The position numbers and the translations under genes are program-made. This document shows, piece after piece, positions 24,469 to 33,628 of a stretch of 64,000 nucleotides of DNA. The notes under the pieces are model-generated. The model was not told the origin of the DNA. It saw nothing but the letters and a program-made list of their open reading frames with translations, and ran no database searches. Location of the stretch: the NCBI RefSeq assembly GCF_023704175.1, contig NZ_CP084530.1:3094001-3158000 (forward strand), in the 5' to 3' direction. The first letter of the stretch is position 1, and every line of letters starts with the position of its first letter. The stretch comes from Paenibacillus sp. YPG26 (GTDB taxonomy: Bacteria; Bacillota; Bacilli; Paenibacillales; Paenibacillaceae).

Positions 24469-26280
24469 CTATTCTGTCATTTCCAGGAACATCTCCACAT
24501 CGGCAACAGCCAGGGATACAGCCTCCTGCCAGAAATCCGGCTGAGTCAAATCCACATTCAGATGCTTCCTGGCCAGATCCTCGGCCGTCATCCGGCCGGT
24601 ATCGCGCAGCAGCGCATCGTATTTCTCTGCGAAGGCCTCGCCTTCACGCTGTGCGCGGGCAAATATCCCTGTACTGAACAAATACCCAAAGGTATACGGG
24701 AAATTGTAGAAAGGCACATCCGTAATATAGAAGTGGAGCTTGGAAGCCCAGAAATGCGGATGGTAAGAAGCCAGTGCTCCCTGATAGGCTTCTTGTTGAG
24801 CTTCCACCATGAGTGCGGAGATCTCCTCCGCATTCAGCAGGCCATCCTTCCGCTTCTCATAGAAGCGGGTCTCGAACAGGAAGCGTGCATGAATGTTCAT
24901 GAAGAAGGCGACACTACGCTGGATTTTGTCTTCGAGCAGTATAATCTTCTCTTCTTTGCCAGCCGCCTTCTTCACCTGAGCATCCGACAGAATCATCTCA
25001 GCAAAGGTGGAAGCTGTCTCAGCCACGTTCATGGCATAGTTCTGATTGAAGGGAGGCAGATCATTCATAACATGCTGATGATAGGCATGACCCAGCTCGT
25101 GAGCGAGTGTGGACACATTGGAAGCCGTGCCGCTGTATGTCATGAAGATTCTTGTCTGCTTGCTTTCGGTTAAAGAAGTGCAAAAGCCGCCTGGACGTTT
25201 GCCGTTCCGGTCCTCGGCTTCAATCCAGCTCTTATTGAACGCGTCTACGGTGAACCCGGCGAGTCTCGGACTGAAGTTCCTGAACTCCCGCACGATCTCC
25301 TCAGCCGCATCCTGATAATCAATCTTGGTATCCACCTTGCCCAAGGGAGCTTCCACATCTGCCCAACCAAGGCGTTCTACACCTAGCAGCTTGGCTTTGC
25401 GTTCCAGATACTTTACGAATACCGGCTTGTTCTGTGTAATTACGTTCCACATTGTATCCAGCGTGGCCTTGGACATCCGGTTAATACTGAGTGGTTCTTG
25501 GAGAACCTGATCCCAGCCGCGGTTCTCATACAGCTTCAATCGGAAGCCGGCGAGGCGGTTAAGGGTATCCGCACAGTAATCACTTACCTCTTCCCACGCC
25601 ATCTCCCATTTCCCGAATACCTCTTCACGGACATCGCGGCTGCGATGGTGCAGCTTGTTGTGTGCCTGGCCTGCGGACAGAGCAACCTCTTCCCCATTCT
25701 CCTCGCGGAATGGAATACTTACCTTGCTGACTATCGTATCGTAATGCTCTCCCCAGCCATGGTACCCGTCTACGGCCAGATCCAGTATCAGACTCTCCTG
25801 CTCTGGAGGCAGCTTCTCACGGCTTCGCTCGCGGCTCTCATTCAGTGAGAAGGCAATCGGCGCAATCTCGGGCCGCTCCATCCACTGTGTGAACACCTCA
25901 TCCCCGGTTGCCCGGAGAATACCTTCGAATACAGCGGCAAGACCCTCCACAGCAGCCCTGAGTGAGGTAACCTTGCCAGAGAGCTGCACTGCCTTCTTAT
26001 CGGCTGTATCCTGGGCGGTCAGGCAGCCTACATAGCTTCCCGCTTCCTTGATCCGGGAATAGGCGCTCTGCAGCGATTCAATGAAGCTGTCCAGCGATGC
26101 GGTATCCTGAACCGTCCTGGGTACTTCCAGTCCCTTCACTTGCTGCTTAAGCTTCTCTACATCCTGTTCCAGCTTGCTTAGAAAAGCTCTGAACTCTGGT
26201 GAGGAGGATCCACCCGGGAACAAGGATTCCAGATCCCAGGTCAAGGAGAGAGGTTGTTTGAGTTGTGTCATACTATCCAT
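24469..26280 (-). CDS. pepF: M3-family oligoendopeptidase (PepF type)
   Basis: 603 residues, full length for oligoendopeptidase F. It is a cytoplasmic zinc enzyme that cuts short peptides. The zinc motif is LAHELGHAYHQH, with the downstream Glu ligand in NVAETASTFAE. The N-terminal helical domain precedes it. I chose ATG at 26280 after AAGGGTGG; a GTG three codons earlier overlaps the ribosome site. It is a single-gene unit. Confidence 0.94.
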   Translation of the reverse strand: MDSMTQLKQPLSLTWDLESLFPGGSSSPEFRAFLSKLEQDVEKLKQQVKGLEVPRTVQDTASLDSFIESLQSAYSRIKEAGSYVGCLTAQDTADKKAVQLSGKVTSLRAAVEGLAAVFEGILRATGDEVFTQWMERPEIAPIAFSLNESRERSREKLPPEQESLILDLAVDGYHGWGEHYDTIVSKVSIPFREENGEEVALSAGQAHNKLHHRSRDVREEVFGKWEMAWEEVSDYCADTLNRLAGFRLKLYENRGWDQVLQEPLSINRMSKATLDTMWNVITQNKPVFVKYLERKAKLLGVERLGWADVEAPLGKVDTKIDYQDAAEEIVREFRNFSPRLAGFTVDAFNKSWIEAEDRNGKRPGGFCTSLTESKQTRIFMTYSGTASNVSTLAHELGHAYHQHVMNDLPPFNQNYAMNVAETASTFAEMILSDAQVKKAAGKEEKIILLEDKIQRSVAFFMNIHARFLFETRFYEKRKDGLLNAEEISALMVEAQQEAYQGALASYHPHFWASKLHFYITDVPFYNFPYTFGYLFSTGIFARAQREGEAFAEKYDALLRDTGRMTAEDLARKHLNVDLTQPDFWQEAVSLAVADVEMFLEMTE

Positions 26281-26369
26281 GCTATCCACCCTTTCTAACG
26301 TGTTGATTGAATAGAGGCCAAAAGTGTATAACTATTATATTAGCCCATGGGCACACAAGGAGGAGCCAA

Positions 26370-26531
26370 ATGAAACCATTACAAATCTCAGCCGAAACCG
26401 CGGTTAAATTAGCCGAGAAGCTCGGAGTCCCTTTGGAGAACCTTATGCATATGCCGCAGCATATTTTACTGCAAAAAATTGGTGAGCTTGCAAAAGAAGA
26501 TGCGGGTTCAGGCGACAAGCCGAAATCATGA
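26370..26531 (+). CDS. yycC: YycC-family small protein
   Basis: 53 residues. The opening KPLQISAETAVKLAEKL and the block LMHMPQHILLQKI are those of the Bacillus YycC family, whose function is unknown. The ATG at 26370 follows AAGGAGGAG. Its stop overlaps the start of the next gene (ATGA), so the two are translated together. A longer upstream frame lacks a ribosome site. Confidence 0.85.
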   Translation: MKPLQISAETAVKLAEKLGVPLENLMHMPQHILLQKIGELAKEDAGSGDKPKS

Positions 26532-26761
26532 TTCCTTTCGAGAAGGCACTTCCCTACGATATACTAATGGGAGACATCTATGTGCAGGAATGCCCTTTCT
26601 GCGGCAGCGAGCATGTGCTCCTACCCATGAAGCCGAATGAAATCCAGAGCGTCCGTGAAGGCAAGAAGAAGCTTCTTGTCTTCCCATGCTGTCATACCCG
26701 GCTTACGATTCTGGACAGCGATTCAGATTATCTTCTAACCAATAAGATTGTTCGCAAATGA
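26528..26761 (+). CDS. Small zinc-ribbon-like protein
   Basis: 77 residues. CPFCG at about residues 23-27 and FPCCH at about 52-56 could bind one zinc ion. Otherwise unrecognised. It overlaps yycC by four bases (ATGA) and is followed by a strong hairpin, so yycC plus this gene form a two-gene unit. Confidence 0.75.
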   Translation: MIPFEKALPYDILMGDIYVQECPFCGSEHVLLPMKPNEIQSVREGKKKLLVFPCCHTRLTILDSDSDYLLTNKIVRK

Positions 26762-26778
26762 TGGCTTCCATACCTACG

Positions 26779-26826
26779 GACGGGCAGGTGAATCACTGCA
26801 TGAATGCAGCGGTCCTCCTGCCCGTC
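26779..26826. terminator. Hairpin between convergent genes, likely bidirectional
   Basis: GACGGGCAGG and CCTGCCCGTC are perfect over 10 bp, with a second small stem (TGCAT...ATGCA) in the loop. It serves the zinc-ribbon gene and perhaps DUF2225. Confidence 0.7.
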
Positions 26827-26840
26827 TTAAGCTGTAGAAT

Positions 26841-27539
26841 TTAAGTCTGCATTTCCTCGGGAATCTCCATCTTCGCCGCCAGCATATCCTCTCTGAGCAC
26901 TGCCCATTGTTCCCTGGAAGCCCGGATCATCGCCGCATCCATAATCTTCTTATCATTAATTACGCGGGAGAACCAGCGCACAGCCTCAGAATACTGGCCC
27001 AGACGTCTGTTCAATTCCCCGATCAGATACATTAATCTGGCATCATTCGCCCCCGCTCCCTCGAGCTCATACACACGAACATAAGATTCCAGGCTGAAGC
27101 GTAAGAAACGCGCCTCCTGCTCCTTCAACTCCTTGTACCGGTAGAGCCAGGCGATATGATGCAGCAGACTGGAAATAATACGTTCCTTCTCATGGATGGC
27201 CTGAGCACAGAGCAGCGCAAGCTTGTAGGTCTCAAGCGCCGTATCCCAATCTCTTGGACCGCCGAAGTCACGAAGCGCAATCCGGCTGCCAATCTGCTTC
27301 TGGAAGTCAGCCCGCTGAGTCTCCTTCAGCCGCTCGTCAAAATTCTCGGAGAATGCAAAACCGCAGGATGGACACACACGGACTACATAAAAGTCAGGAT
27401 TGTCCTTGGCATAATAACGGCAGAAATCCGTATCGGTCTTCACAGCTCTCTTGAAGCTTGGTCTAACCCTTGATGTTGTAAATTCATGTTCGCATTGAAT
27501 ACAGGTTACCTTAATTGTATAGAGCGGCTCTAATTCCAA
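26841..27539 (-). CDS. DUF2225 family protein
   Basis: 232 residues. An N-terminal zinc-ribbon has CIQC near residue 14 and CPSC near residue 57; the rest is a helical, TPR-like region (repeats such as RRLGQYSEAVRWFSRVI). This arrangement is DUF2225. The function is unknown; TPR-like repeats suggest protein binding. The TTG at 27539 is nine bases after GGGAG. The protein is cytoplasmic. Confidence 0.85.
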   Translation of the reverse strand: MELEPLYTIKVTCIQCEHEFTTSRVRPSFKRAVKTDTDFCRYYAKDNPDFYVVRVCPSCGFAFSENFDERLKETQRADFQKQIGSRIALRDFGGPRDWDTALETYKLALLCAQAIHEKERIISSLLHHIAWLYRYKELKEQEARFLRFSLESYVRVYELEGAGANDARLMYLIGELNRRLGQYSEAVRWFSRVINDKKIMDAAMIRASREQWAVLREDMLAAKMEIPEEMQT

Positions 27540-27683
27540 TGTGCCATTCTCCCTTTCGTTTATCCATTTAACTGTAGTAAGAAGCCGTTGATATCCGGAG
27601 ACGAAGGAGGTTGCTCCCGCTCCTGCGGTGCCAAGTTCCCCTTTCGCCTACGTCTCACATGCATGTTATTGCCAACCGGTGTC

Positions 27684-28070
27684 TTAATCAGACGTGTTCA
27701 CAAAGTGATGGGCAGGTCCCGACAGACGCTGGAGTATAAAAGCCTGAAGCGGGTCCTCCACCCCGATCTCATGCAGTGCCGAAGCCATACAGGAGAGCCA
27801 GGCCTCCGCCCGCTCTTCAGTTATTGGAAAGGGTAGATGCCTTGCGCGCATCATGGGATGCCCGTATTGATCGGAATACAGTGGCGGTCCGCCGAAGAAC
27901 TGGGATAGGAACATGAACTGCTTGTCCATAACAGGAGTGATATCCTCCGGGAACAAAGGGCCCAGACTCGGATGAGCCTGTACTTTGGGATAGAATGCCT
28001 CAACCAGCTTACGGAGGGTCTCCTCTCCGCCAAGATTCTCATATATAGACAGACTTGGATTGAAATTCAT
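27684..28070 (-). CDS. Truncated hemoglobin, group II (YjbI-like)
   Basis: 128 residues. It binds heme and oxygen or NO. The family block GGPPLYSDQYGHPMMRARH contains the proximal His (RARH), and the B-helix tyrosine lies in AFYPKV. Pairing with Bacillus YjbI is close by eye. I chose ATG at 28070 because it gives the family length; a GTG at 28136 would add 22 atypical residues. A TATAAT box sits upstream at 28156-28161. Confidence 0.9.
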   Translation of the reverse strand: MNFNPSLSIYENLGGEETLRKLVEAFYPKVQAHPSLGPLFPEDITPVMDKQFMFLSQFFGGPPLYSDQYGHPMMRARHLPFPITEERAEAWLSCMASALHEIGVEDPLQAFILQRLSGPAHHFVNTSD

Positions 28071-28197
28071 CGAATATTCGCCAACTTCCTCTAAAGTCTT
28101 AAGAGCATGAACAAAGAACAAAAGTCTGATGTTCACTCCCTAATCGTACTGTACCATTATACCAAAAAAAGGTCCCCGGTGGTCGCCCACCTTATAC

Positions 28198-28228
28198 ACA
28201 AAAAAAGACGCTAATGAGCATTAGCGTC
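28198..28228 (-). terminator. Terminator of the 37-residue peptide gene
   Basis: GACGCTAATG and CATTAGCGTC are perfect 10-bp arms, followed on the minus strand by TTTTTTTGTG. Confidence 0.88.
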
Positions 28229-28245
28229 CTGTGGCAATCAAGTTA

Positions 28246-28359
28246 TTAATAGCTTCGCCAATCCTCTTCACCGGAATGGACAAGAGAGGCGCGTATAACA
28301 TACACAAAGGCGCATACGAGAACACCGGCGACAAAACTCATATCCATCACTCCATCCAT
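28246..28359 (-). CDS. Small single-helix membrane peptide
   Basis: About 37 residues from ATG 28359, or 31 from ATG 28341, which has GGAG eight bases before it. It has one hydrophobic helix (SFVAGVLVCAFVYVIRASL) and a polar, acidic tail ending GEEDWRSY. Two stop codons are followed by a strong terminator, which supports a real gene. I do not recognise it. It is divergent from ylbJ. Confidence 0.5.
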   Translation of the reverse strand: MDGVMDMSFVAGVLVCAFVYVIRASLVHSGEEDWRSY

Positions 28360-28534
28360 ATGAATTGATTCGGGCCGAAAGGTCGGGCGCATCTTGTATT
28401 TGTATTTTATCATAACCTTGCGAAAAAAACAGCCCAATCTGTAATCGCTTTCTCGTGTTTTTTGTACTGTTTGTCCATAGAAATTCATATGTCTATTCTA
28501 TAAGCTGAGGCATGATCTAGGGGGCCATACGTGC

Positions 28535-29764
28535 ATGATGTTGAAAAAATGGGGTGTTCTGCTCCTGTTAATAGGCTTAACCTTGCTGTTCGGGCTAATG
28601 CTCACCTACCCGGACTCTTCCTGGAAAGCGGCGGTCCGCGGACTCGCCATCTGGTGGGACGTGCTGTTCCCGTCCCTCTTCCCCTTCTTCGTCATCTCGG
28701 AGATGATGCTTGGTTTCGGTATCGTGCATTTCCTGGGCATGCTCCTTGATCCCCTAATGAAGCCTCTGTTCCGCATTCCGGGCAGCGGCGGATTCGTGGC
28801 GGCCATGAGCCTGGCCTCCGGTTATCCGGTGAGTGCCAAGCTAACCTCCAAGCTTCGGGAGCAGCAGCTGATCACCCGGGAGGAAGGGGAACGGCTGGTC
28901 GCCTTCACAACTACGTCAGATCCGATCTTCCTCATCGGCGCTGTCTCGGTTGGCTTCTTCCATAACCCGCAGCTCGCAGGCACACTCGCCGCCGCTCACT
29001 ATGGGAGCTCGCTGCTTGTAGGTCTGCTCATGCGCTTCCATGAGCCTGGGGCTGCCCCGACTCCCACCGCGCCTGGAACTCGAGCCGGATTCAGTCTCCG
29101 GCCGGCTCTGAAAGCCATGCATGAAGCGCGGATGGGAGATGACCGTTCCTTCGGCGAGCAGCTTAGACAGGCCGTGATCTCGGCGCTGCAGCTCATGACA
29201 GTCGTAGGAGGCCTGGTCGTGGTCTTCTCCGTACTGCTCGAGGTGCTTAGCGCATCCGGACTTATGACGCAGCTGTATGAGCTGATCCGGCAGGTCCTCT
29301 CTCTTCTTCATCTACCCTCTGCGCTTGCCGAGCCTCTTGTTGGAGGCGGATTTGAGGTGACGCTAGGTGCTAAAGCCTCAGCCGCGGTTCCCGCTTCCGT
29401 TCCGCTGGCCTTCAAGGCTGCAGCTGCGGCCTTCATCCTGTCTTGGGCGGGCTTGTCCGTCCATGCTCAAATTGCGAGCATCTTGAGCGGAACGGGGATG
29501 CGTTACTTTCCGTTCCTGCTGTCAAGAATCATACACGCGGTGCTTGCCGCGCTCTTGGTACTAATCTTGTGGCCGCTTACCGGTCCCGATACGGAGGTAT
29601 TCCTAAGCTTCGGTGATCCTCTCCTATCGAAGCCCGGGTGGAGCGGGCTGCCTTCCGCTGGTCTTCTTATGCTGCAAGTCTTGTCTCTACTGCTTATTTT
29701 GTCCTTTTTCATTCATCTCATTCAGCGGCTGTGGAACAAGCCAAAGGCCTCAAAATGGAAATGA
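28535..29764 (+). CDS. ylbJ: Sporulation integral membrane protein YlbJ
   Basis: 409 residues with about eight membrane helices. The family pattern is clear: WWDVLFPSLFPFFVISEMM near residue 40 and SLASGYPVSAKLTSKLRE near residue 90. In Bacillus YlbJ is made in the mother cell under sigma-E and helps build the spore coat and cortex. The ATG follows AGGGGG. It is 66 bp upstream of the NAD kinase gene. The C-terminal third is more variable. Confidence 0.93.
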   Translation: MMLKKWGVLLLLIGLTLLFGLMLTYPDSSWKAAVRGLAIWWDVLFPSLFPFFVISEMMLGFGIVHFLGMLLDPLMKPLFRIPGSGGFVAAMSLASGYPVSAKLTSKLREQQLITREEGERLVAFTTTSDPIFLIGAVSVGFFHNPQLAGTLAAAHYGSSLLVGLLMRFHEPGAAPTPTAPGTRAGFSLRPALKAMHEARMGDDRSFGEQLRQAVISALQLMTVVGGLVVVFSVLLEVLSASGLMTQLYELIRQVLSLLHLPSALAEPLVGGGFEVTLGAKASAAVPASVPLAFKAAAAAFILSWAGLSVHAQIASILSGTGMRYFPFLLSRIIHAVLAALLVLILWPLTGPDTEVFLSFGDPLLSKPGWSGLPSAGLLMLQVLSLLLILSFFIHLIQRLWNKPKASKWK

Positions 29765-29830
29765 AACATTGTTTTCTGTCCTATAATTGATTATGATCGG
29801 TACAAGACATAAGGCAAAGGAGCTTTCATC

Positions 29831-30634
29831 TTGAGATATTACGTTCTTGACCGCGGAGATCAATTATCTGTCGAGTTAAGTGAGCAATTTCATAAGCTGG
29901 CGGCCGAAAATGGATTTAAAATGGATGCCGAATCCCCGGAGATTGTTATTTCTATCGGTGGAGACGGAACGATGCTGCACGCCTTTCATTCTTTTATTGA
30001 CCGGATTCCCTCAATTGCATTTGTCGGGATTCACACGGGCCATCTCGGCTTTTATGCCGACTGGAAGGCTAACGAAATTCCTGAACTGATTCAGCTCATG
30101 GTAGGCCACAAGACTCCTGAACAGCCAAGACCCCGAATTGTCAACTACCCTCTGATCGATATCCAGGTGCAGAAGAAGTCGGGGACTTCGTCATATATTT
30201 GCGTTAATGAGTTCACTCTCAAGGGAGTCGATGGGACAGTCGTCGCACAGGTTGATATTAACGATCAGCAGTTCGAGATGTTCCGCGGCGATGGAATATG
30301 TGTATCTACGCCGGCTGGAAGCACGGCCTATAACAAGAGTCTAGGCGGAGCGATCATTCACCCCTCTATCGAGGGGATGCAGATTACAGAGATCGCCTCC
30401 ATCAATAACAGGGTATTCCGGACTGCCGGTTCGCCGCTGGTGCTGCCCAAGCATCATCACTGTGACATCTATTCCCGGAAGGATCAGCGGCTGATGCTGA
30501 CCATTGATCATATCAACCACCCTGTCGATGATCTGATCTCGGTGCGCTGCCAGGTTGCCAAGCAGAAAGTAAGCTTTATCCGGTATCGACCATTTCCTTT
30601 CTGGAACCGGGTGCGCAATGCCTTTATGGGTTAA
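29831..30634 (+). CDS. ppnK: NAD kinase
   Basis: 267 residues, normal for Gram-positive NAD kinases. It makes NADP from NAD. The GGDGT motif is in SIGGDGTMLHAFH near residue 42, the NE motif in CVNEFTLK, and the substrate loop in TPAGSTAYNKSLGGA. It uses TTG at 29831 after AAAGGAG. A terminator follows directly. Confidence 0.96.
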   Translation: MRYYVLDRGDQLSVELSEQFHKLAAENGFKMDAESPEIVISIGGDGTMLHAFHSFIDRIPSIAFVGIHTGHLGFYADWKANEIPELIQLMVGHKTPEQPRPRIVNYPLIDIQVQKKSGTSSYICVNEFTLKGVDGTVVAQVDINDQQFEMFRGDGICVSTPAGSTAYNKSLGGAIIHPSIEGMQITEIASINNRVFRTAGSPLVLPKHHHCDIYSRKDQRLMLTIDHINHPVDDLISVRCQVAKQKVSFIRYRPFPFWNRVRNAFMG

Positions 30635-30658
30635 GACGGTATAGGCTGCATATGTTAC

Positions 30659-30688
30659 GCCAATGATCACGGATCATTGGCTTTTTTG
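30659..30688 (+). terminator. Terminator of ppnK
   Basis: GCCAATGATC and GATCATTGGC, perfect 10-bp arms with a 3-base loop, then six T. Confidence 0.92.
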
Positions 30689-30910
30689 CTGTTCATAAGC
30701 TGTATCAGACGGACTGGCAAATTACGTGTAATGAGGCTATATGTAAGCATGTTCTTACTTCCCGTTAAGGGGTCAATCTTGCGATCAGCTTGTATCAGTC
30801 TCTTCCAGTTAAGTATGGAAATTTATACAAAAATAATCGTAGACTTTAATGCCCAGCAGTGGTATAAACGATCTATCTGTTCAAAATTGACCGTAAGGAG
30901 TGCTCCACTC

Positions 30911-32083
30911 GTGAAACGTATTACTTCCGCACTAAGTGTACTTGCTCTATCTCTGGCCCTATCTCTGCCGGCCAACGCTGCACCCAAGACTATACAGGTC
31001 TATATCGACGGCAGCCCAATTAGCTTTACTGCTGGAGCCCCATACACCCGGCAAGGCACGACTCTTGTTCCGTTCCGCGCTCTCTTCGAGAAGCTGGGAC
31101 TTCAGGTGGATTGGAATGCGAAGACTCAGACGGTGACAGGCAAGAAGAAAGACCTTGCAATCGGGCTGACAATCGGCAGCAACCGGGCCACAGTTAACGG
31201 CATCGTCAAGAAGCTCTCCCTTTCCCCGGTCACTGTGAAAGGAACTACCTACATTCCCCTCCGGTTCATTGGTGAAGCATCGGGTGCCGATGTGGAGTGG
31301 GACAGTGACTCGAATTCCATTTACATTTATACGGCCGCATCTAAGGCCCTCGATGAACAGCAGATTCGTGGACTGCTTGATCAGAGCATTGAATACTTTA
31401 ACAGTAAAGACTTGGCTAAAGTATTAACACTCACCTCTTTTGATTCTCCGCTTAGAGATGAGGAAGAGTCCATGAAGGAGCACGCCGAGACCTACCTCAA
31501 GACCAGCAAGATCGTGGATTTCGATATCATTAATGTAGATTCCAGAATGGGTGAAGCCGTTGTTCAGACAACCGAAGAATCCACCCGGACCGGAGGCTTC
31601 TATACCCCGGATAGCCGAGCTGATTATATATACACCTTGGTAAAGGAGGAGGGAGCGTGGAAGATTTACAGTGTTGAGTCTCAGTATGTGGAATACTTCA
31701 TATCCGATGAAGCCTTGACAGGAACCACCAACATCCCGTCTGCTGACGAGACCAGCTTGAAGCAGCTCATTGATACTTATTTCAACTCTCTCAATGACAA
31801 GAATGTGGATGTTCTATTCTCTACACTTGATCCAAGTATCGCAACAGACGAATTTAGGGACTCCTTCATCTCTTACTTCAAAGATAACGAATACAAAACT
31901 TCCTTATCCAACTTCAAAGTTATCTATTATACAACCAATCAAGCTGCCGTCTATTTAGAAGAGAAGATCGCTTATACAATTGACAATGAAACTTATGAAG
32001 ATACCTACAAAGACGTCTTTGTTGTAGACAAGTCCCAGTCGGGCAAATGGCTAATATCAGCTACCTATTCTTTGGATGAATAA
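30911..32083 (+). CDS. Secreted stalk-domain (copper amine oxidase N-like) protein
   Basis: 390 residues. A signal peptide ends near PANAAPK (residue 24). Residues of about 30-140 form the copper-amine-oxidase N-terminal-like 'stalk' domain, seen as GTTLVPFRALFEKLGLQVDW and TYIPLRFIGEASGADVEWD. These domains are common in Paenibacillus surface proteins. Two NTF2-like segments follow (each with a SFNSKD or YFNSLNDKN type helix). GTG at 30911 is preferred after TAAGGAG; an upstream frame starts inside the ppnK terminator. It is 22 bp upstream of the protease gene, so they form one unit. Confidence 0.85.
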   Translation: MKRITSALSVLALSLALSLPANAAPKTIQVYIDGSPISFTAGAPYTRQGTTLVPFRALFEKLGLQVDWNAKTQTVTGKKKDLAIGLTIGSNRATVNGIVKKLSLSPVTVKGTTYIPLRFIGEASGADVEWDSDSNSIYIYTAASKALDEQQIRGLLDQSIEYFNSKDLAKVLTLTSFDSPLRDEEESMKEHAETYLKTSKIVDFDIINVDSRMGEAVVQTTEESTRTGGFYTPDSRADYIYTLVKEEGAWKIYSVESQYVEYFISDEALTGTTNIPSADETSLKQLIDTYFNSLNDKNVDVLFSTLDPSIATDEFRDSFISYFKDNEYKTSLSNFKVIYYTTNQAAVYLEEKIAYTIDNETYEDTYKDVFVVDKSQSGKWLISATYSLDE

Positions 32084-32105
32084 TGAGTAAAGGAAGACAA
32101 TTCAT

Positions 32106-33575
32106 ATGACTAAATTCTCAATCCGCAAGGCACTTATCAGCGCAACGCTTACACTCTCTCTGCTCCTGCTTCCAGGTGCTGCATTTGCCGCCGACAGCCA
32201 GCAGACAGCTTCCACCGCCGGATCTTCGGATGCTGCCCAGGCTTCCGATTCCCAGCTTATACAGGAAGTGCTCGACTATATCAGCAAGTACAACGTATCG
32301 GGTGTGAAGAAGGAGGAACTCATCCGCGCGGCAATTGAAGGCATGATCTATCAGCTGGATGATCCCTACACTTCTTATTTCACCGCGGACGAGCTCAATC
32401 AGTTCCAGAATTCCATCAACCAGGATTATGTGGGGATTGGAATCACTCTGTACTTTGAGAACAGCAAGCTGAAGGTGGACAGTGTCATATCCGGATCACC
32501 CGCAGATAAGAGCGGCATCCAGGCCGGGGATATCATTACGAAGATCAACGGAGTTCCTGTAACAGGGCCCGAGACGGCAGCGGAGCTGGCTGGCGAAGAG
32601 AACACCAAGGTTACAGTCACGGTGCAGCGCAGCGGCATCACCAAGCTTTTCACTGTGACCAGGGCGGAGATATACCTCCCTACCGTTAATGCGGCCATTA
32701 GTGACAGCGGAATCGGTTATATTCAATTGACCAGCTTCGCCGAGAATGCGGATGAGGACTTTGCCGATGCCCTTAGCAACCTGAAGGCCTCCGGTATGAA
32801 GTCGCTCGTTCTGGATCTTCGTGACAATGGAGGCGGTTATATTGATACCGCCAGCAACATTGCGAAGCATTTTATAGACAAAGGAATCCTGATGTACACC
32901 CAGGACCAGAGTGGGCTATTAGTACCCCAAGTCATCACGGGTGGAGTCAAGCTCGGCGTTCCCGTAGTCATTCTTACGAATGAGAATAGCGCCAGCGCTT
33001 CCGAGATTTTGACGGGTGCGCTTCGGGATAACCACGTTGCCACCACAGTGGGCACTACAACTTATGGCAAAGCCCGCATTCAGAACGTAATCTCTCTGTC
33101 TAACGGAGATGCGCTCAAGCTGACTACAGAAAAGTATTTGACCCCATCCAGGGAGGACTTTAACGAAATCGGACTGAAGCCTGACTTTGAAGTGAAGAAC
33201 CGTACGGCCCAGCTGCTCACCGCCTTCTCTCTCGCAGGCATGAAGAAGATCAGAGTCAGCGGGGACAGCCGTTCACTTCAAGTTGACGGAGAGTCATTTG
33301 ACGGGACACTGGATACGATTAAGAAAGGGAACTCCATCTATGTTCCGGCACGTGTGCTTACATCTCTGGTGCTGGGAGAAGTGGATTGGAATGCCAAGGA
33401 CAAGAAGATTATCGTTACGGACGGTGCTGGGCGGCGGAGTGGCTTCACTGTGGTCTCGAACCAGGTTATTTTCCACAAGGAAGAGAGTTATATTGAAATC
33501 CATGCCTTTGTGAAGAAATACCCTTCGCTAAAATGGAGCTATAGCCAGAACAAGCTGACGCTCAGCACACCCTAA
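32106..33575 (+). CDS. S41-family C-terminal processing protease with stalk domain
   Basis: 489 residues: a signal peptide to about residue 28, a PDZ domain near 110-190 (SGSPADKSGIQAGDIITKING), and an S41 protease domain with the serine in NENSASASEILTGAL and the lysine in TTYGKARIQ. The last 100 residues hold a second copper-amine-oxidase-like stalk domain (SIYVPARVLTSLVLGEVDW), as in the gene before it. That shared module suggests the two act together at the cell surface. It is a CtpA/CtpB relative, possibly tied to sporulation signalling. Confidence 0.92.
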   Translation: MTKFSIRKALISATLTLSLLLLPGAAFAADSQQTASTAGSSDAAQASDSQLIQEVLDYISKYNVSGVKKEELIRAAIEGMIYQLDDPYTSYFTADELNQFQNSINQDYVGIGITLYFENSKLKVDSVISGSPADKSGIQAGDIITKINGVPVTGPETAAELAGEENTKVTVTVQRSGITKLFTVTRAEIYLPTVNAAISDSGIGYIQLTSFAENADEDFADALSNLKASGMKSLVLDLRDNGGGYIDTASNIAKHFIDKGILMYTQDQSGLLVPQVITGGVKLGVPVVILTNENSASASEILTGALRDNHVATTVGTTTYGKARIQNVISLSNGDALKLTTEKYLTPSREDFNEIGLKPDFEVKNRTAQLLTAFSLAGMKKIRVSGDSRSLQVDGESFDGTLDTIKKGNSIYVPARVLTSLVLGEVDWNAKDKKIIVTDGAGRRSGFTVVSNQVIFHKEESYIEIHAFVKKYPSLKWSYSQNKLTLSTP

Positions 33576-33580
33576 GGCGT

Positions 33581-33628
33581 CCAATAACAAAACGGTTCCC
33601 GATTATTCGGGAACCGTTTTGTTATTGG
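33581..33628. terminator. 22-bp perfect bidirectional terminator overlapping the yutD end
   Basis: Perfect 22-bp arms (33581-33602 and 33607-33628) with a TTAT loop, AACAAAAC inside one arm and GTTTTGTT inside the other. It lies between the protease gene (+) and yutD (-). The yutD stop codon is in the loop, so the last eight or so yutD codons are part of the hairpin. Confidence 0.9.
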
